From Prosapia bicincta (taxonomy: Eukaryota; Arthropoda; Insecta; Hemiptera; Cercopidae), in assembly GCA_036971475.1 (NCBI GenBank), contig JBAIZL010000006.1, positions 91,743,046-91,807,045 of the forward strand: a DNA stretch of 64,000 nt. Direction: 5' to 3'. Position numbers and translations under genes: made by a program. Below the pieces are notes generated by a model. The model was not told the origin of the DNA. It searched no databases and saw only the letters and a program-made list of their open reading frames with translations. Shown piece by piece: positions 39,880 to 55,700 of this stretch (positions are counted from its first letter, which is position 1; each line of letters opens with the position of its first letter).

Positions 39880-42450
39880 TTTAAAAAGCATAAATAACGT
39901 AGAATCGACCATAGATTCGCATTGTGCACTTATAATTGATCTATTATAAGTATTATAGGAGCTATCGCAATTGTCATATATTTGCTCTAAAAAAAAATGC
40001 ATGAATTATAGTTCATGGATTTTGCGATTTCTCCAAAAAATGGATTTCTCATTTAAAATGCATTAATAACGTAGAATCGACCATAGATTCGCATTGTGCA
40101 CTTAGAATTGATCTATAATAAGTATTATAGGAGCTATCGCAAATGTCATATATTTGCTCTAAAAAAAATGCATGAATTATAGTTCATGGATTTTGCGATT
40201 TCTACAAAAAATGGATTTCTCATTTAAAATGCATTAATAACGTAGAATCGACCATAGATTCGCATTGTGCACTTAGAATTGATCTATAATAAGTATTATA
40301 GGAGCTATTGCAATTGTCATATATTTGCTCTAAAAAAAAAGCATGAATTATAGTTCATGGATTTTGCGATTTCTACAAAAAATGGATTTCTCATTTAAAA
40401 TGCATTAATAACGTAGAATCGACCATAGATTCGCATTGTGCACTTAGAATTGATCTATAATAAGTATTATAGGAGCTATGGCAATTGTCATATATTTGCT
40501 CTAAAAAAAATGCATTAATTATCGTTCATGGATTTTGCGATTTCTACAAAAAATGGATTTCTCATTTAAAATGCATTAATAACGTAGAATCGACCATAGA
40601 TTCGCATTGTGCACTTAGAATTGAACTATAATAAGTATTATAGGAGCTATGGCAATTGTCATATATTTGCTCTAAAAAAAATGCATGAATTATAGTTCAT
40701 GGATTTTGCGATTTCTACAAAAAATGGATTTCTCATTTAAAATGCATTAATAACGTAGAATCTACCATAGATTCGCATTGTGCACTTAGAATTGATCTAT
40801 AATAAGTATTATAGGAGCTATCGCAATTGTCATATATTTGCTCTAAAAAAAATGCATGAATTATAGTTCATGAATTTTGCGATTTCTCCAAAAAATGGAT
40901 TTCTCATTTAAAATGCATTAATAACGTATAATCGACCATAGATTCGAATTGTGCACTTAGAATTGAACTATAATAAGTATTATAGGAGCTATGGCAATTG
41001 TCATATATTTGCTCTAAAAAAAAATGCATGAATTATAGTTCATGGATTTTGCGATTTCTACAAAAAATGGATTTCTCATTTAAAATGCATTAATAACGTA
41101 GAATCGACCATAGATTCGCATTGTGCACTTAGAATTGATCTATAATAAGTATTATAGGAGCTATGGCAATTGTCATATATTTGCTCTAAAAAAAATGCAT
41201 TAATTATAGTTCATGGATTTTGCGATTTCTACAAAAAATGGATTTCTCATTTAAAATGCATTAATAACGTAGAATCGACCATAGATTCGCATTGTGCACT
41301 TAGAATTGAACTATAATAAGTATTATAGGAGCTATGGCAATTGTCATATATTTGCTCTAAAAAAAATGCATGAATTATAGTTCATGGATTTTGCGATTTC
41401 TACAAAAAATGGATTTCTCATTTAAAATGCATTAATAACGTAGAATCTACCATAGATTCGCATTGTGCACTTAGAATTGATCTATAATAAGTATTATAGG
41501 AGCTATCGCAATTGTCATATATTTGCTCTAAAAAAAATGCATGAATTATAGTTCATGAATTTTGCGATTTCTCCAAAAAATGGATTTCTCATTTAAAATG
41601 CATTAATAACGTATAATCGACCATAGATTCGAATTGTGCACTTAGAATTGAACTATAATAAGTATTATAGGAGCTATGGCAATTGTCATATATTTGCTCT
41701 AAAAAAAATGCATGAATTATAGTTCATTGATTTTGCGATTTCTACAAAAAATGGATTTCTCATTCGAAATGCATTAATAACGTAGAATCGACCATAGATT
41801 CGCATTGTGCACTTATAATTGATCTATTATAAGTATTATAGGAGCTATCGCAATTGTCATATATTTGCTCTAAAAAAAAATGCATGAATTATAGTTCATG
41901 GATTTTGCGATTTCTCCAAAAAATGGATTTCTCATTTAAAATGCATTAATAACGTAGAATCGACCATAGATTCGCATTGTGCACTTAGAATTGATCTATA
42001 ATAAGTATTATAGGAGCTATTGCAATTATCATATATTTGCTCTAAAAAAAAAAAATGAATTATAGTTCATGGATTTTGCGATTTCTACAAAAAATGGATT
42101 TCTCATTTAAAATGCATTAATAACGTAGAATCGACCATAGATTCGCATTGTGCACTTAGAATTGATCTATAATAAGTATTATAGGAGCTATGGCAATTGT
42201 CATATATTTGCTCTAAAAAAAATGCATTAATTATAGTTCATGGATTTTGCGATTTCTACAAAAAATGGATTTCTCATTTAAAATGCATTAATAACGTAGA
42301 ATCGACCATAGATTCGCATTGTGCACTTAGAATTGAACTATAATAAGTATTATAGGAGCTATGGCAATTGTCATATATTTGCTCTAAAAAAAATGCATGA
42401 ATTATAGTTCATGGATTTTGCGATTTCTACAAAAAATGGATTTCTCATTT
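39880..42450 (+). repeat. Satellite domain D with a 4-monomer, 685-bp unit
   Basis: Variants GCATTAATTAT (40,511 and 41,196), ATGAATTTTGCG (40,871 and 41,556) and GATTCGAATTGTGC (about 40,944 and 41,629) recur 685 bases apart, which is four monomers. The CTTATAATTGATCTATTAT variant recurs at 39,931 and 41,814 (11 monomers). One copy near 42,044 has its A-run grown to 12 and has lost the adjacent TGC. The rest is ordinary monomer sequence. Confidence 0.75.
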
Positions 42451-45400
42451 AAAATGCATTAATAACGTAGAATCGAACATAGATTCGCATTGTGCACTTA
42501 GAATTGAACTATAATAAGTATTATAGGAGCTATCGCAATTGTCATATATTTGCTCTAAAAAAAATGCATGAATTATAGTTCATGGATTTTGCGATTTCTA
42601 CAAAAAATGGATTTCTCATTTAAAATGCATTAATAACGTAGAATCGACCATAGATTCGCATTGTGCACTTAGAATTGAACTATAATAAGTATTATAGGAG
42701 CTATGGCAATTGTCATATATTTGCTCTAAAAAAAATGCATCAATTATAGTTCATGGATTTTGCTATTTCTACAAAAAATGGATTTCTCATTTAAAATGCA
42801 TTAATAACGTAGAATCGACCATAGATTCGCATTGTGCACTTAGAATTGAACTATAATAAGTATTATAGGAGCTATGGCAATTGTCATATATTTGCTCTAA
42901 AAAAAATGTATGAATTATAGTTCATGGATTTTGCGATTTCTACAAAAAATGGATTTCTCATTTAAAATGCATTAATAACGTAGAATCGAACATAGATTCG
43001 CATTGTGCACTTAGAATTGAACTATAATAAGTATTATAGGAGCTATGGCAATTGTCATATATTTGCTCTAAAAAAAATGCATGAATTATAGTTCATGGAT
43101 TTTGCGATTTCTACAAAAAATGGATTTCTCATTTAAAATGCATTAATAACGTAGAATCGACCATAGATTCGCATTGTGCACTTAGAATTGAACTATAATA
43201 AGTATTATAGGAGCTATGGCAATTGTCATATATTTGCTCTAAAAAAAATGCATGAATTATAGTTCATGGATTTTGCGATTTCTACAAAAAATGGATTTCT
43301 CATTTAAAATGCATTAATAACGTAGAATCGAACATAGATTCGCATTGTGCACTTAGAATTGAACTATAATAAGTATTATAGGAGCTATCGCAATTGTCAT
43401 ATATTTGCTCTAAAAAAAATGCATGAATTATAGTTCATGGATTTTGCGATTTCTACAAAAAATGGATTTCTCATTTAAAATGCATTAATAACGTAGAATC
43501 GACCATAGATTCGCATTGTGCACTTAGAATTGAACTATAATAAGTATTATAGGAGCTATGGCAATTGTCATATATTTGCTCTAAAAAAAATGCATCAATT
43601 ATAGTTCATGGATTTTGCTATTTCTACAAAAAATGGATTTCTCATTTAAAATGCATTAATAACGTAGAATCGACCATAGATTCGCATTGTGCACTTAGAA
43701 TTGAACTATAATAAGTATTATAGGAGCTATGGCAATTGTCATATATTTGCTCTAAAAAAAATGTATGAATTATAGTTCATGGATTTTGCGATTTCTACAA
43801 AAAATGGATTTCTCATTTAAAATGCATTAATAACGTAGAATCGAACATAGATTCGCATTGTGCACTTAGAATTGAACTATAATAAGTATTATAGGAGCTA
43901 TGGCAATTGTCATATATTTGCTCTAAAAAAAATGCATGAATTATAGATCATGGATTTTGCGATTTCTACAAAAAATGGATTTCTCATTTGAAATGCATTA
44001 ATAACGTAGAATCGACCATAGATTCGCATTGTGCACTTAGAATTGAACTATAATAAGTATTATAGGAGCTATGGCAATTGTCATATATTTGCTCTAAAAA
44101 AAAATGCATGAATTATAGTTCATGGATTTTGCGATTTCTACAAAAAATGGATTTCCCATTTAAAATGCATTAATAACGTAGAATCGACCATAGATTCGCA
44201 TTGTGCACTTAGAATTGAACTATAATAAGTATTATAGGAGCTATGGCAATTGTCATATATTTGCTCTAAAAAAATGCATGAATTATAGTTCATGGATTTT
44301 GCGATTTCTACAAAAAATGGATTTCTCATTTAAAATGCATTAATAACGTAGAATCGACCATAGATTCGCATTGTGCACTTAGAATTGAACTATAATAAGT
44401 ATTATAGGAGCTATGGCAATTGTCATATATTTGCTCTAAAAAAAATGCATGAATTATAGTTCATGGATTTTGCGATTTCTACAAAAAATGGATTTCTCAT
44501 TTAAAATGCATTAATAACGTAGAATCGAACATAGATTCGCATTGTGCACTTAGAATTGAACTATAATAAGTATTATAGGAGCTATCGCAATTGTCATATA
44601 TTTGCTCTAAAAAAAATGCATGAATTATAGTTCATGGATTTTGCGATTTCTACAAAAAATGGATTTCTCATTTAAAATGCATTAATAACGTAGACTCGAC
44701 CATAGATTCGCATTGTGCACTTAGAATTGAACTATAATAAGTATTATAGGAGCTATGGCAATTGTCATATATTTGCTCTAAAAAAAATGCATCAATTATA
44801 GTTCATGGATTTTGCTATTTCTACAAAAAATGGATTTCTCATTTAAAATGCATTAATAACGTAGAATCGACCATAGATTCGCATTGTGCACTTAGAATTG
44901 AACTATAATAAGTATTATAGGAGCTATGGCAATTGTCATATATTTGCTCTAAAAAAAATGCATGAATTATAGTTCATGGATTTTGCGATTTCTACAAAAA
45001 ATGGATTTCTCATTTAAAATGCATTAATAACGTAGAATCGACCATAGATTCGCATTGTGCACTTAGAATTGAACTATAATAAGTATTATAGGAGCTATGG
45101 CAATTGTCATATATTTGCTCTAAAAAAAAATGCATGAATTATAGTTCATGGATTTTGCGATTTCTACAAAAAATGGATTTCTCATTTAAAATGCATTAAT
45201 AACGTAGAATCGACCATAGATTCGCATTGTGCACTTAGAATTGAACTATAATAAGTATTATAGGAGCTATGGCAATTGTCATATACTTGCTCTAAAAAAA
45301 TGCATGAATTATAGTTCATGGATTTTGCGATTTCTACAAAAAATGGATTTCTCATTTAAAATGCATTAATAACGTAGAATCGACCATAGATTCGCATTGT

Positions 45401-48400
45401 GCACTTAGAATTGAACTATAATAAGTATTATAGGAGCTATGGCAATTGTCATATATTTGCTCTAAAAAAAATGCATGAATTATAGTTCATGGATTTTGCG
45501 ATTTCTACAAAAAATGGATTTCTCATTTAAAATGCATTAATAACGTAGAATCGAACATAGATTCGCATTGTGCACTTAGAATTGAACTATAATAAGTATT
45601 ATAGGAGCTATGGCAATTGTCATATATTTGCTCTAAAAAAAATGCATGAATTATAGTTCATGGATTTTGCGATTTCTACAAAAAATGGATTTCTCATTTA
45701 AAATGCATTAATAACGTAGAATCGACCATAGATTCGCATTGTGCACTTAGAATTGAACTATAATAAGTATTATAGTAGCTATGGCAATTGTCATATATTT
45801 GCTCTAAAAAAAATGCATGAATTATAGATCATGGATTTTGCGATTTCTACAAAAAATGGATTTCTCATTTGAAATGCATTAATAACGTAGAATCGACCAT
45901 TGATTCGCATTGTGCACTTAGAATTGAACTATAATAAGTATTATAGGAGCTATGGCAATTGTCATATATTTGCTCTAAAAAAAAATGCATGAATTATAGT
46001 TCATGGATTTTGCGATTTCTACAAAAAATGGATTTCTCATTTAAAATGCATTAATAACGTAGAATCGACCATAGATTCGCATTGTGCACTTAGAATTGAA
46101 CTATAATAAGTATTATAGGAGCTATGGCAATTGTCATATATTTGCTCTAAAAAAAATGCATGAATTATAGATTATGGATTTTGCGATTTCTACAAAAAAT
46201 GGATTTCTCATTTGAAATGCATTAATAACGTAGAATCGACCATAGATTCGCATTGTGCACTTAGAATTGAACTATAATAAGTATTATAGGAGCTATGGCA
46301 ATTGTCATATATTTGCTCTAAAAAAAATGCATGAAATATAGTTCATGGATTTTGCGATTTCTACAAAAAATGGATTTCTCATTTAAAATGCATTAATAAC
46401 GTAGAATCGACCATAGATTCGCATTGTGCACTTAGAATTGAACTATAATAAGTATTATACTAGCTATGGCAATTGTCATATATTTGCTCTAAAAAAAATG
46501 CATGAATTATAGTTCATGGATTTTGCGATTTCTACAAAAAATGGATTTCTCATTTGAAATGCATTAATAACGTAGAATCGACCATAGATTCGCATTGTGC
46601 ACTTAGAATTGAACTATAATAAGTATTATAGGAGCTATGGCAATTGTCATATATTTGCTCTAAAAAAAATGCATGAATTATAGTTCATGGATTTTGCGAT
46701 TTCTACAAAAAATGGATTTCTCATTTAAAATGCATTAATAACGTAGAATCGACCATAGATTCGCATTGTGCACTTAGAATTGAACTATAATAAGTATTAT
46801 AGGAGCTATCGCAATTGTCATATATTTGCTCTAAAAAAAATGCATCAATTATAGTTCATGGATTTTGCTATTTCTACAAAAAATGGATTTCTCATTTAAA
46901 ATGCATTAATAACGTAGAATCGACCATAGATTTGCATTGTGCACTTAGAATTGAACTATAATAAGTATTATAGGAGCTATGGCAATTGTCATATATTTGC
47001 TCTAAAAAAAATGCATGAATTATAGATCATGGATTTTGCGATTTCTACAAAAAACAGATTTCTCATTTGAAATGCATTAATAACGTAGAATCGACCATAG
47101 ATTCGCATTGTGCACTTAGAATTGAACTATAATAAGTATTATAGGAGCTATGGCAATTGTCATATATTTGCTCTAAAAAAAAATGCATGAATTATAGTTC
47201 ATGGATTTTGCGATTTCTACAAAAAATGGATTTCTCATTTAAAATGCATTAATAACGTAGAATCGACCATATATTCGCATTGTGCACTTAGAATTGAACT
47301 ATAATAAGTATTATAGGAGCTATGGCAATTGTCATATATTTGCTCTAAAAAAAATGCATGAATTATAGTTCATGGATTTTGCGATTTCTACAAAAAATGG
47401 ATTTCTCATTTGAAATGCATTAATAACGTAGAATCGACCATAGATTCGCATTGTGCACTTAGAATTGAACTATAATAAGTATAATAGGAGCTATGGCAAT
47501 TGTCATATATTTGCTCTAAAAAAAATGCATGAAATATAGTTCATGGATTTTGCGATTTCTACAAAAAATGGATTTCTCATTTAAAATGCATTAATAACGT
47601 AGAATCGACCATAGATTCGCATTGTGCACTTAGAATTATATATAATAAGTATTATAGGAGCTATGGCAATTGTCATATATTTGCTCTAAAAAAAATGCAT
47701 GAATTATAGTTCATGGATTTTGCGATTTCTACAAACAATGGATTTCTCATTTAAAATACATTAATAACGTAGAATCGACCATAGATTCGCATTGTGCACT
47801 TAGAATTGAACTATAATAAGTATTATAGGAGCTATGGCAACTGTCATATATTTGCTCTAAAAAAATGCATGAATTATAGTTCATGGATTTTGCGATTTCT
47901 ACAAAAAATGGATTTCTCATTTAAAATGCATTAATAACGTAGAATCGACCATAGATTCGCATTGTGCACTTAGAATTGAACTATAATAAGTATTATAGGA
48001 GCTATGGCAATTGTCATATATTTGCTCTAAAAAAAATGCATGAATTATAGTTCATGGATTTTGCGATTTCTACAAAAAATGGATTTCTCATTTAAAATGC
48101 ATTAATAACGTAGAATCGAACATAGATTCGCATTGTGCACTTAGAATTGAACTATAATAAGTATTATAGGAGCTATCGCAATTGTCATATATTTGCTCTA
48201 AAAAAAATGCATGAATTATAGTTCATGGATTTTGCGATTTCTACAAAAAATGGATTTCTCATTTAAAATGCATTAATAACGTAGAATCGACCATAGATTC
48301 GCAATGTGCACTTAGAATTGAACTATAATAAGTATTATAGGAGCTATGGCAATTGTCATATATTTGCTCTAAAAAAAATGCATCAATTATAGTTCATGGA

Positions 48401-51400
48401 TTTTGCTATTTCTACAAAAAATGGATTTCTCATTTAAAATGCATTAATAACGTAGAATCGACCATAGATTCGCATTGTGCACTTAGAATTGAACTATAAT
48501 AAGTATTATAGGAGCTATGGCAATTGTCATATATTTGCTCTAAAAAAAATGCATGAATTATAGTTCATGGATTTTGCGATTTCTACAAAAAATGGATTTC
48601 TCATTTAAAATGCATTAATAACGTAGAATCGACCATAGATTCGCATTGTGCACTTAGAATTGAACTATAATAAGTATTATAGGAGCTATGGCAATTGTCA
48701 TATATTTGCTCTAAAAAAAATGCATGAATTATAGATCATGGATTTTGCGATTTCTACAAAAAATGGATTTCTCATTTGAAATCCATTAATAACGTAGAAT
48801 CGACCATAGATTCGCATTGTGCACTTAGAATTGAACTATAATAAGTATTATAGGAGCTATGGCAATTGTCATATATTTGCTCTAAAAAAAAATGCATGAA
48901 TTATAGTTCATGGATTTTGCGATTTCTACAAAATATGGATTTCTCATTTAAAATGCATTAATAACGTAGAATCGACCATAGATTCGCATTGTGCACTTAG
49001 AATTGAACTATAATAAGTATTATAGGAGCTATGGCAATTGTCATATATTTGCTCTAAAAAAATGCATGAATTATAGTTCATGGATTTTGCGATTTCTACA
49101 AAAAATGGATTTCTCATTTAAAATGCATTAATAACGTAGAATCGACCATAGATTCGCATTGTGCACTTAGAATTGAACTATAATAAGTATTATAGGAGCT
49201 ATGGCAATTGTCATATATTTGCTCTAAAAAAAATGCATGAATTATAGTTCATGGATTTTGCGATTTCTACAAAAAATGGATTTCTCATTTAAAATGCATT
49301 AATAACGTAGAATCGAACATAGATTCGCATTGTGCACTTAGAATTGAACTATAATAAGTATTATAGGAGCTATCGCAATTGTCATATATTTGCTCTAAAA
49401 AAAATGCATGAATTATAGTTCATGGATTTTGCGATTTCTACAAAAAATGGATTTCTCATTTAAAATGCATTAATAACGTAGAATCGACCATAGATTCGCA
49501 TTGTGCACTTAGAATTGAACTATAATAAGTATTATAGGAGCTATGGCAATTGTCATATATTTGCTCTAAAAAAAATGCATGAATTATAGTTCATGGATTT
49601 TGCTATTTCTACAAAAAATGGATTTCTCATTTAAAATGCATTAATAACGTAGAATCGACCATAGATTCGCATTGTGCACTTAGAATTGAAGTATAATAAG
49701 TATTATAGGAGCTATGGCAATTGTCATATATTTGCTCTAAAAAAAATGCATGAATTATAGTTCATGGATTTTGCGATTTCTACAAAAAATGGATTTCTCA
49801 TTTAAAATGCATTAATAACGTAGAATCGACCATAGATTCGCATTGTGCACTTAGAATTGAACTATAATAAGTATTATAGGAGCTATGGCAATTGTCATAT
49901 ATTTGCTCTAAAAAAAATGCATGAATTATAGATCATGGATTTTGCGATTTCTACAAAAAATGGATTTCTCATTTGAAATGCATTATTAACGTAGAATCGA
50001 CCATAGATTCGCATTGTGCACTTAGAATTGAACTATAATAAGTATTATAGGAGCTATGGCAATTGTCATATATTTGCTCTAAAAAAAAATGCATGAATTA
50101 TAGTTCATGGATTTTGCGATTTCTACAAAAAATGGATTTCTCATTTAAAATGCATTAATAACGTAGAATCGACCATAGATTCGCATTGTGCACTTAGAAT
50201 TGAACTATAATTAGTATTATAGGAGCTATGGCAATTGTCATATATTTGCTCTAAAAAAAATGCATGAATTATAGTTCATGGATTTTGCGATTTCTACAAA
50301 AAATGGATTTCTCATTTAAAATGCATTAATAACGTAGAATCGACCATAGATTCGCATTGTGCACTTAGAATTGAACTATAATAAGTATTATAGGAGCTAT
50401 GGCAATTGTCATATATTTGCTCTAAAAAAAATGCATCAATTATAGTTCATGGATTTTGCTATTTCTACAAAAAATGGATTTCTCATTTAAAATGCATTAA
50501 TAACGTAGAATCGACCATAGATTCGCATTGTGCACTTAGAATTGAACTATAATAAGTATTATAGGAGCTATGGCAATTGTCATATATTTGCTCTAAAAAA
50601 AATGCATGAATTATAGTTCATGGATTTTGCGATTTCTACAAAAAATGGATTTCTCATTTAAAATGCATTAATAACGTAGAATCGACCATAGATTCGCATT
50701 GTGCACTTAGAATTGAACTATAATAAGTATTATAGGAGCTATGGCAATTGTCATATATTTGCTCTAAAAAAAATGCATGAATTATAGATCATGGATTTTG
50801 CGATTTCTACAAAAAATGGATTTCTCATTTAAAATGCATTAATAACGTAGAATCGACCATAGATTCGCATTGTGCACTTAGAATTGAACTATAATAAGTA
50901 TTATAGGAGCTATGGCAATTGTCATATATTTGCTCTAAAAAAAATGCATGAATTATAGTTCATGGATTTTGCGATTTCTACAAAAAATGGATTTCTCATT
51001 TAAAATGCATTAATAACGTAGAATCGACCATAGATTCGCATTGTGCACTTAGAATTGAACTATAATAAGTATTATAGGAGCTATGGCAATTGTCATATAT
51101 TTGCTCTAAAAAAAATGCATGAATTATAGTTCATGGATTTTGCGATTTCTACAAAAAATGGATTTCTCATTTGAAATGCATTAATAACGTAGAATCGACC
51201 ATAGATTCGCATTGTGCACTTAGAATTGAACTATAATAAGTATTATAGGAGCTATGGCAATTGTCATATATTTGCTCTAAAAAAAATGCATGAAATATAG
51301 TTCATGGATTTTGCGATTTCTACAAAAAATGGATTTCTCATTTAAAATGCATTAATAACGTAGAATCGACCATAGATTCGCATTGTGCACTTAGAATTGA

Positions 51401-52700
51401 ACTATAATAAGTATTATAGGAGCTATGGCAATTGTCATATATTTGCTCTAAAAAAAATGCATGAATTATAGTTCATGGATTTTGCGATTTCTACAAAAAA
51501 TGGATTTCTCATTTAAAATGCATTAATAACGTAGAATCGACCATAGATTCGCATTGTGCACTTAGAATTTAACTATAATAAGTATTATAGGAGCTATGGC
51601 AATTGTCATATATTTGCTCTAAAAAAAATGCATCAATTATAGTTCATGGATTTTGCGATTTCTACAAATAATTGATTTCTCATTTAAAATGCATTAATAA
51701 CGTAGAATCGACCATAGATTCGCATTGTGCACTTAGAATTGAACTATAATAAGTATTATAGGAGCTATCGCAATTGTCATATATTTGCTCTAAAAAAAAA
51801 TGCATGAATTATAGTTCATGGATTTTGCGATTTCTACAAAAAATGGATTTCTCATTTGAAATGCATTAATAACGTAGAATCGACCATAGATTCGCATTGT
51901 GCACTTAGAATTGAACTATAATAAGTATTATAGGAGCTATGGCAATTGTCATATATTTGCTCTAAAAAAAATGCATGAATTATAGTTCATGGATTTTGCG
52001 ATTTCTACAAAAAATGGATTTCTCATTTAAAATGCATTAATAACGTAGAATCGACCATAGATTCGCATTGTCACTTAGAATTGAACTATAATAAGTATTA
52101 TAGGAGCTATGGCAATTGTCATATATTTGCTCTAAAAAAAATGCATGAATTATAGTTCATGGATTTTGCGATTTCTACAAAAAATGGATTTCTCATTTAA
52201 AATGCATTAATAACGTAGAATCGACCATAGATTCGCATTGTGCACTTAGAATTGAACTATAATAAGTATTATAGGAGCTATGGCAATTGTCATATATTTG
52301 CTCTAAAAAAAATGCATGAATTATAGTTCATGGATTTTGCAATTTCTACAAAAAATGGATTTCTCATTTAAAATGCATTAATAACGTAGAATCGACCATA
52401 GATTCGCATTGTGCACTTAGAATTGAACTATAATAAGTATTATAGGAGCTATGGCAATTGTCATATATTTGCTCTAAAAAAAATGCATCAATTATAGTTC
52501 ATGGATTTTGCGATTTCTACAAAAAATGGATTTCTCATTTAAAATGCATTAATAACGTAGAATCGACCATAGATTCGCATTGTGCACTTAGAATTGAACT
52601 ATAATAAGTATTATAGGAGCTATCGCAATTGTCATATATTTGCTCTAAAAAAAATGCATGAATTATAGTTCAAGGATTTTGCGATTTCTACAAAAAATGG
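42450..52700 (+). repeat. Satellite domain E: GAACATAG / CATCAATT / AGATCATGG variant family
   Basis: Diagnostic variants are ATCGAACATAG, TGCATCAATTATAG paired with TTTTGCTATTTC, ATGTATGAATT, and ATAGATCATGG. A pentamer unit is visible: GAACAT at 42,475 and 43,330, CATCAATT at 42,738 and 43,593, and TGTATGAATT at 42,907 and 43,762, all 855 bases apart. A heptamer unit of about 1,196 bases links 47.85-49.0 kb with 49.05-50.2 kb (GAACAT at 48,119 and 49,315; ATAGATCATGG at 48,731 and 49,928). Otherwise these are standard monomers. Confidence 0.8.
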
Positions 52701-55700
52701 ATTTCTCATTTAAAATGCATTAATAAAGTAGAATCGACCATAGATTCGCATTGTGCACTTAGAATTGAACTATAATAAGTATTATAGGAGCTATGGCAAT
52801 CGTCATATATTTGCTGTAAAAAAAATGCATGAATTATAGTTCATGGATATTGCGATTTCTACAAAAAATGGATTTCTTATTTAAAATGCATAAATAACGT
52901 AGAATCGACCATAGATTCGCATTATGCACTTAGAAGTGAACTATAATAAGTATTATAGGAGCTATGGCAATTGTCATATATTTGCTCTATAAAAAATGCA
53001 TGAATTATAGTTCATGGATTTTGCGATTTCTACAAAAAATGGATTTCTCATTTAAAATGCATTAATAACGTAGATTCGACCATAGATTCGCATTGTGCAC
53101 TTAGAATTGAACTATAATAAGTATTATAGGAGCTATGGCAATTGTCATATATTTGCTCTAAAAAAAATGCATGAATTATAGTTCATGGATTTTGCGATTT
53201 CTACAAAAAATGGATTTCTCATTTAAAATGCATTAATAACGTAGAATCGACCATAGATTCGCATTGTGCACTTAGAATTGATCTATAATAAGTATTATAG
53301 GAGCTATCGCAATTGTCATATATTTGCTCTAAAAAAATGCATGAATTATAGTTCATGGATTTTGCGATTTCTACAAAAAATGGATTTCTCATTTAAAATG
53401 CATTAATAACGTAGAATCGACCATAGATTCGCATTGTGCACTTAGAATTGAACTATAATAAGTATTATAGGAGATATGGCAATTGTCATATATTTGCTCT
53501 AAAAAAAAATGCATGAATTATAGTTCATGGATTTTGCGATTTCTACAAAAAATGGATTTCTCATTTAAAAAGCATTAATAACGTAGAATCGACCATAGAT
53601 TCGCATTGTGCACTTAGAATTGAACTATAATAAGTATTATAGGAGCTATCGCAATTGTCATATATTTGCTCTAAAAAAAATGCATGAATTATAGTTCATG
53701 GATTTTGCGATTTCTACAAAAATGGATTTCTCATTTAAAATGCATTAATAACGTAGAATCGACCATAGATTCGCATTGTGCACTTAGAATTGAACTATAA
53801 TAAGTATTATAGGAGCTATCGCAATTGTCATATATTTGCTCTAAAAAAAATGCATGAATTATAGTTCATGGATTTTGCGATTTCTACAAAAAATGGATTT
53901 CTCATTTAAAAAGCATTAATAACGTAGAATCGACCATAGATTCGCATTGTGCACTTAGAATTGAACTATAATAAGTATTATAGGAGCTATGGCAATCGTC
54001 ATATATTTGCTGTAAAAAAAATGCATGAATTATAGTTCATGGATATTGCGATTTCTACAAAAAATGGATTTCTTATTTAAAATGCATAAATAACGTAGAA
54101 TCGACCATAGATTCGCATTATGCACTTAGAAGTGAACTATAATAAGTATTATAGGAGCTATGGCAATTGTCATATATTTGCTCTATAAAAAATGCATGAA
54201 TTATAGTTCATGGATTTTGCGATTTCTACAAAAAATGGATTTCTCATTTAAAATGCATTAATCACGTAGAATCGACCATAGATTCGCATTGTGCACTTAG
54301 AATTGAACTATAATAAGTATTATAGGAGCTATGGCAATTGTCATATATTTGCTCTAAAAAAAATGCATGAATTATAGTTCATGGATTTTGCGATTTCTAC
54401 AAAAAATGGATTTCTCATTTAAAATGCATTAATAACGTAGAATCGACCATAGATTCGCATTGTTCACTTAGAATTGAACTGTAATAAGTATTATAGGAGC
54501 TATCGCAATTGTCATATATTTGCTCTAAAAAAAATGCATGAATTATAGTTCATGGATTTTGCGATTTCTACAAAAAATGGATTTCTCATTTAAAATGCAT
54601 TAATAACGTAGAATCGACCATAGATTCGCATTGTGCACTTAGAATTGAACTATAATAAGTATTATAGGAGCTATGGCAATTGTCATATATTTGCTCTAAA
54701 AAAAATGCATGAATTATAGATCATGGATTTTGCGATTTCTACAAAAAATGGATTTCTCATTTGAAATGCATTATTAACGTAGAATCGACCATAGATTCGC
54801 ATTGTGCACTTAGAATTGAACTATAATAAGTATTATAGGAGCTATGGCAATTGTCATATATTTGCTCTAAAAAAAAATGCATGAATTATAGTTCATGGAT
54901 TTTGCGATTTCTACAAAAAATGGATTTCTCATTTAAAATGCATTAATAACGTAGAATCGACCATAGATTCGCATTGTGCACTTAGAATTGAACTATAATA
55001 AGTATTATAGGAGCTATGGCAATTGTCATATATTTGCTCTAAAAAAATGCATGAATTATAGTTCATGGATTTTGCGATTTCTACAAAAAATGGATTTCTC
55101 ATTTAAAATGCATTAATAACGTAGAATCGACCATAGATTCGCATTGTGCACTTAGAATTGAACTATAATAAGTATTATAGGAGCTATCGCAATTGTCATA
55201 TATTTGCTCTTAAAAAAATGCATGAATTAGAGTTCATGGATTTTGCGATTTCTACAAAAAATGGATTTCTCATTTAAAATGCATTAATAACGTAGAATCG
55301 ACCATAGATTCGCATTGTGCACTTAGAATTGAACTATAATAAGTATTATAGGAGCTATGGCAATTGTCATATATTTGCTCTAAAAAAAATGCATGAATTA
55401 TAGTTCATGGATTTTGCGATTTCTACAAAAAATGGATTTCTCATTTAAAATGCATTAATAACGTAGAATCGACCATAGATTCGCTTTGTGCACTTAGAAT
55501 TGAACTATAATAAGTATTATAGGAGCTATGGCAATTGTCATATATTTGCTCTAAAAAAAATGCATGAATTATAGTTCATGGATTTTGCGATTTCTACAAA
55601 AATGGATTTCTCATTTAAAATGCATTAATAACGTAGAATCGACCATAGATTCGCATTGTGCACTTAGAATTGAACTATAATAAGTATTATAGGAGCTATC

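Larger units (their letters stand above)
31480..39880 (+). repeat. Satellite domain C: ATAATTGATTT / GGATTGAAC variant family
   Basis: Diagnostic variants are CTACAAATAATTGATTTC, CACTTAGGATTGAAC, GGCATTTGTCAT, TAATAGGTATTATAGG, a 4-base deletion giving CAATTGTATATTTGC, AATAACCTAGAATCG and CATTATGCAC. Most dyads here are the GGCAATTG type rather than CGCAATTG. Nothing except satellite monomers is present. Confidence 0.82.
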
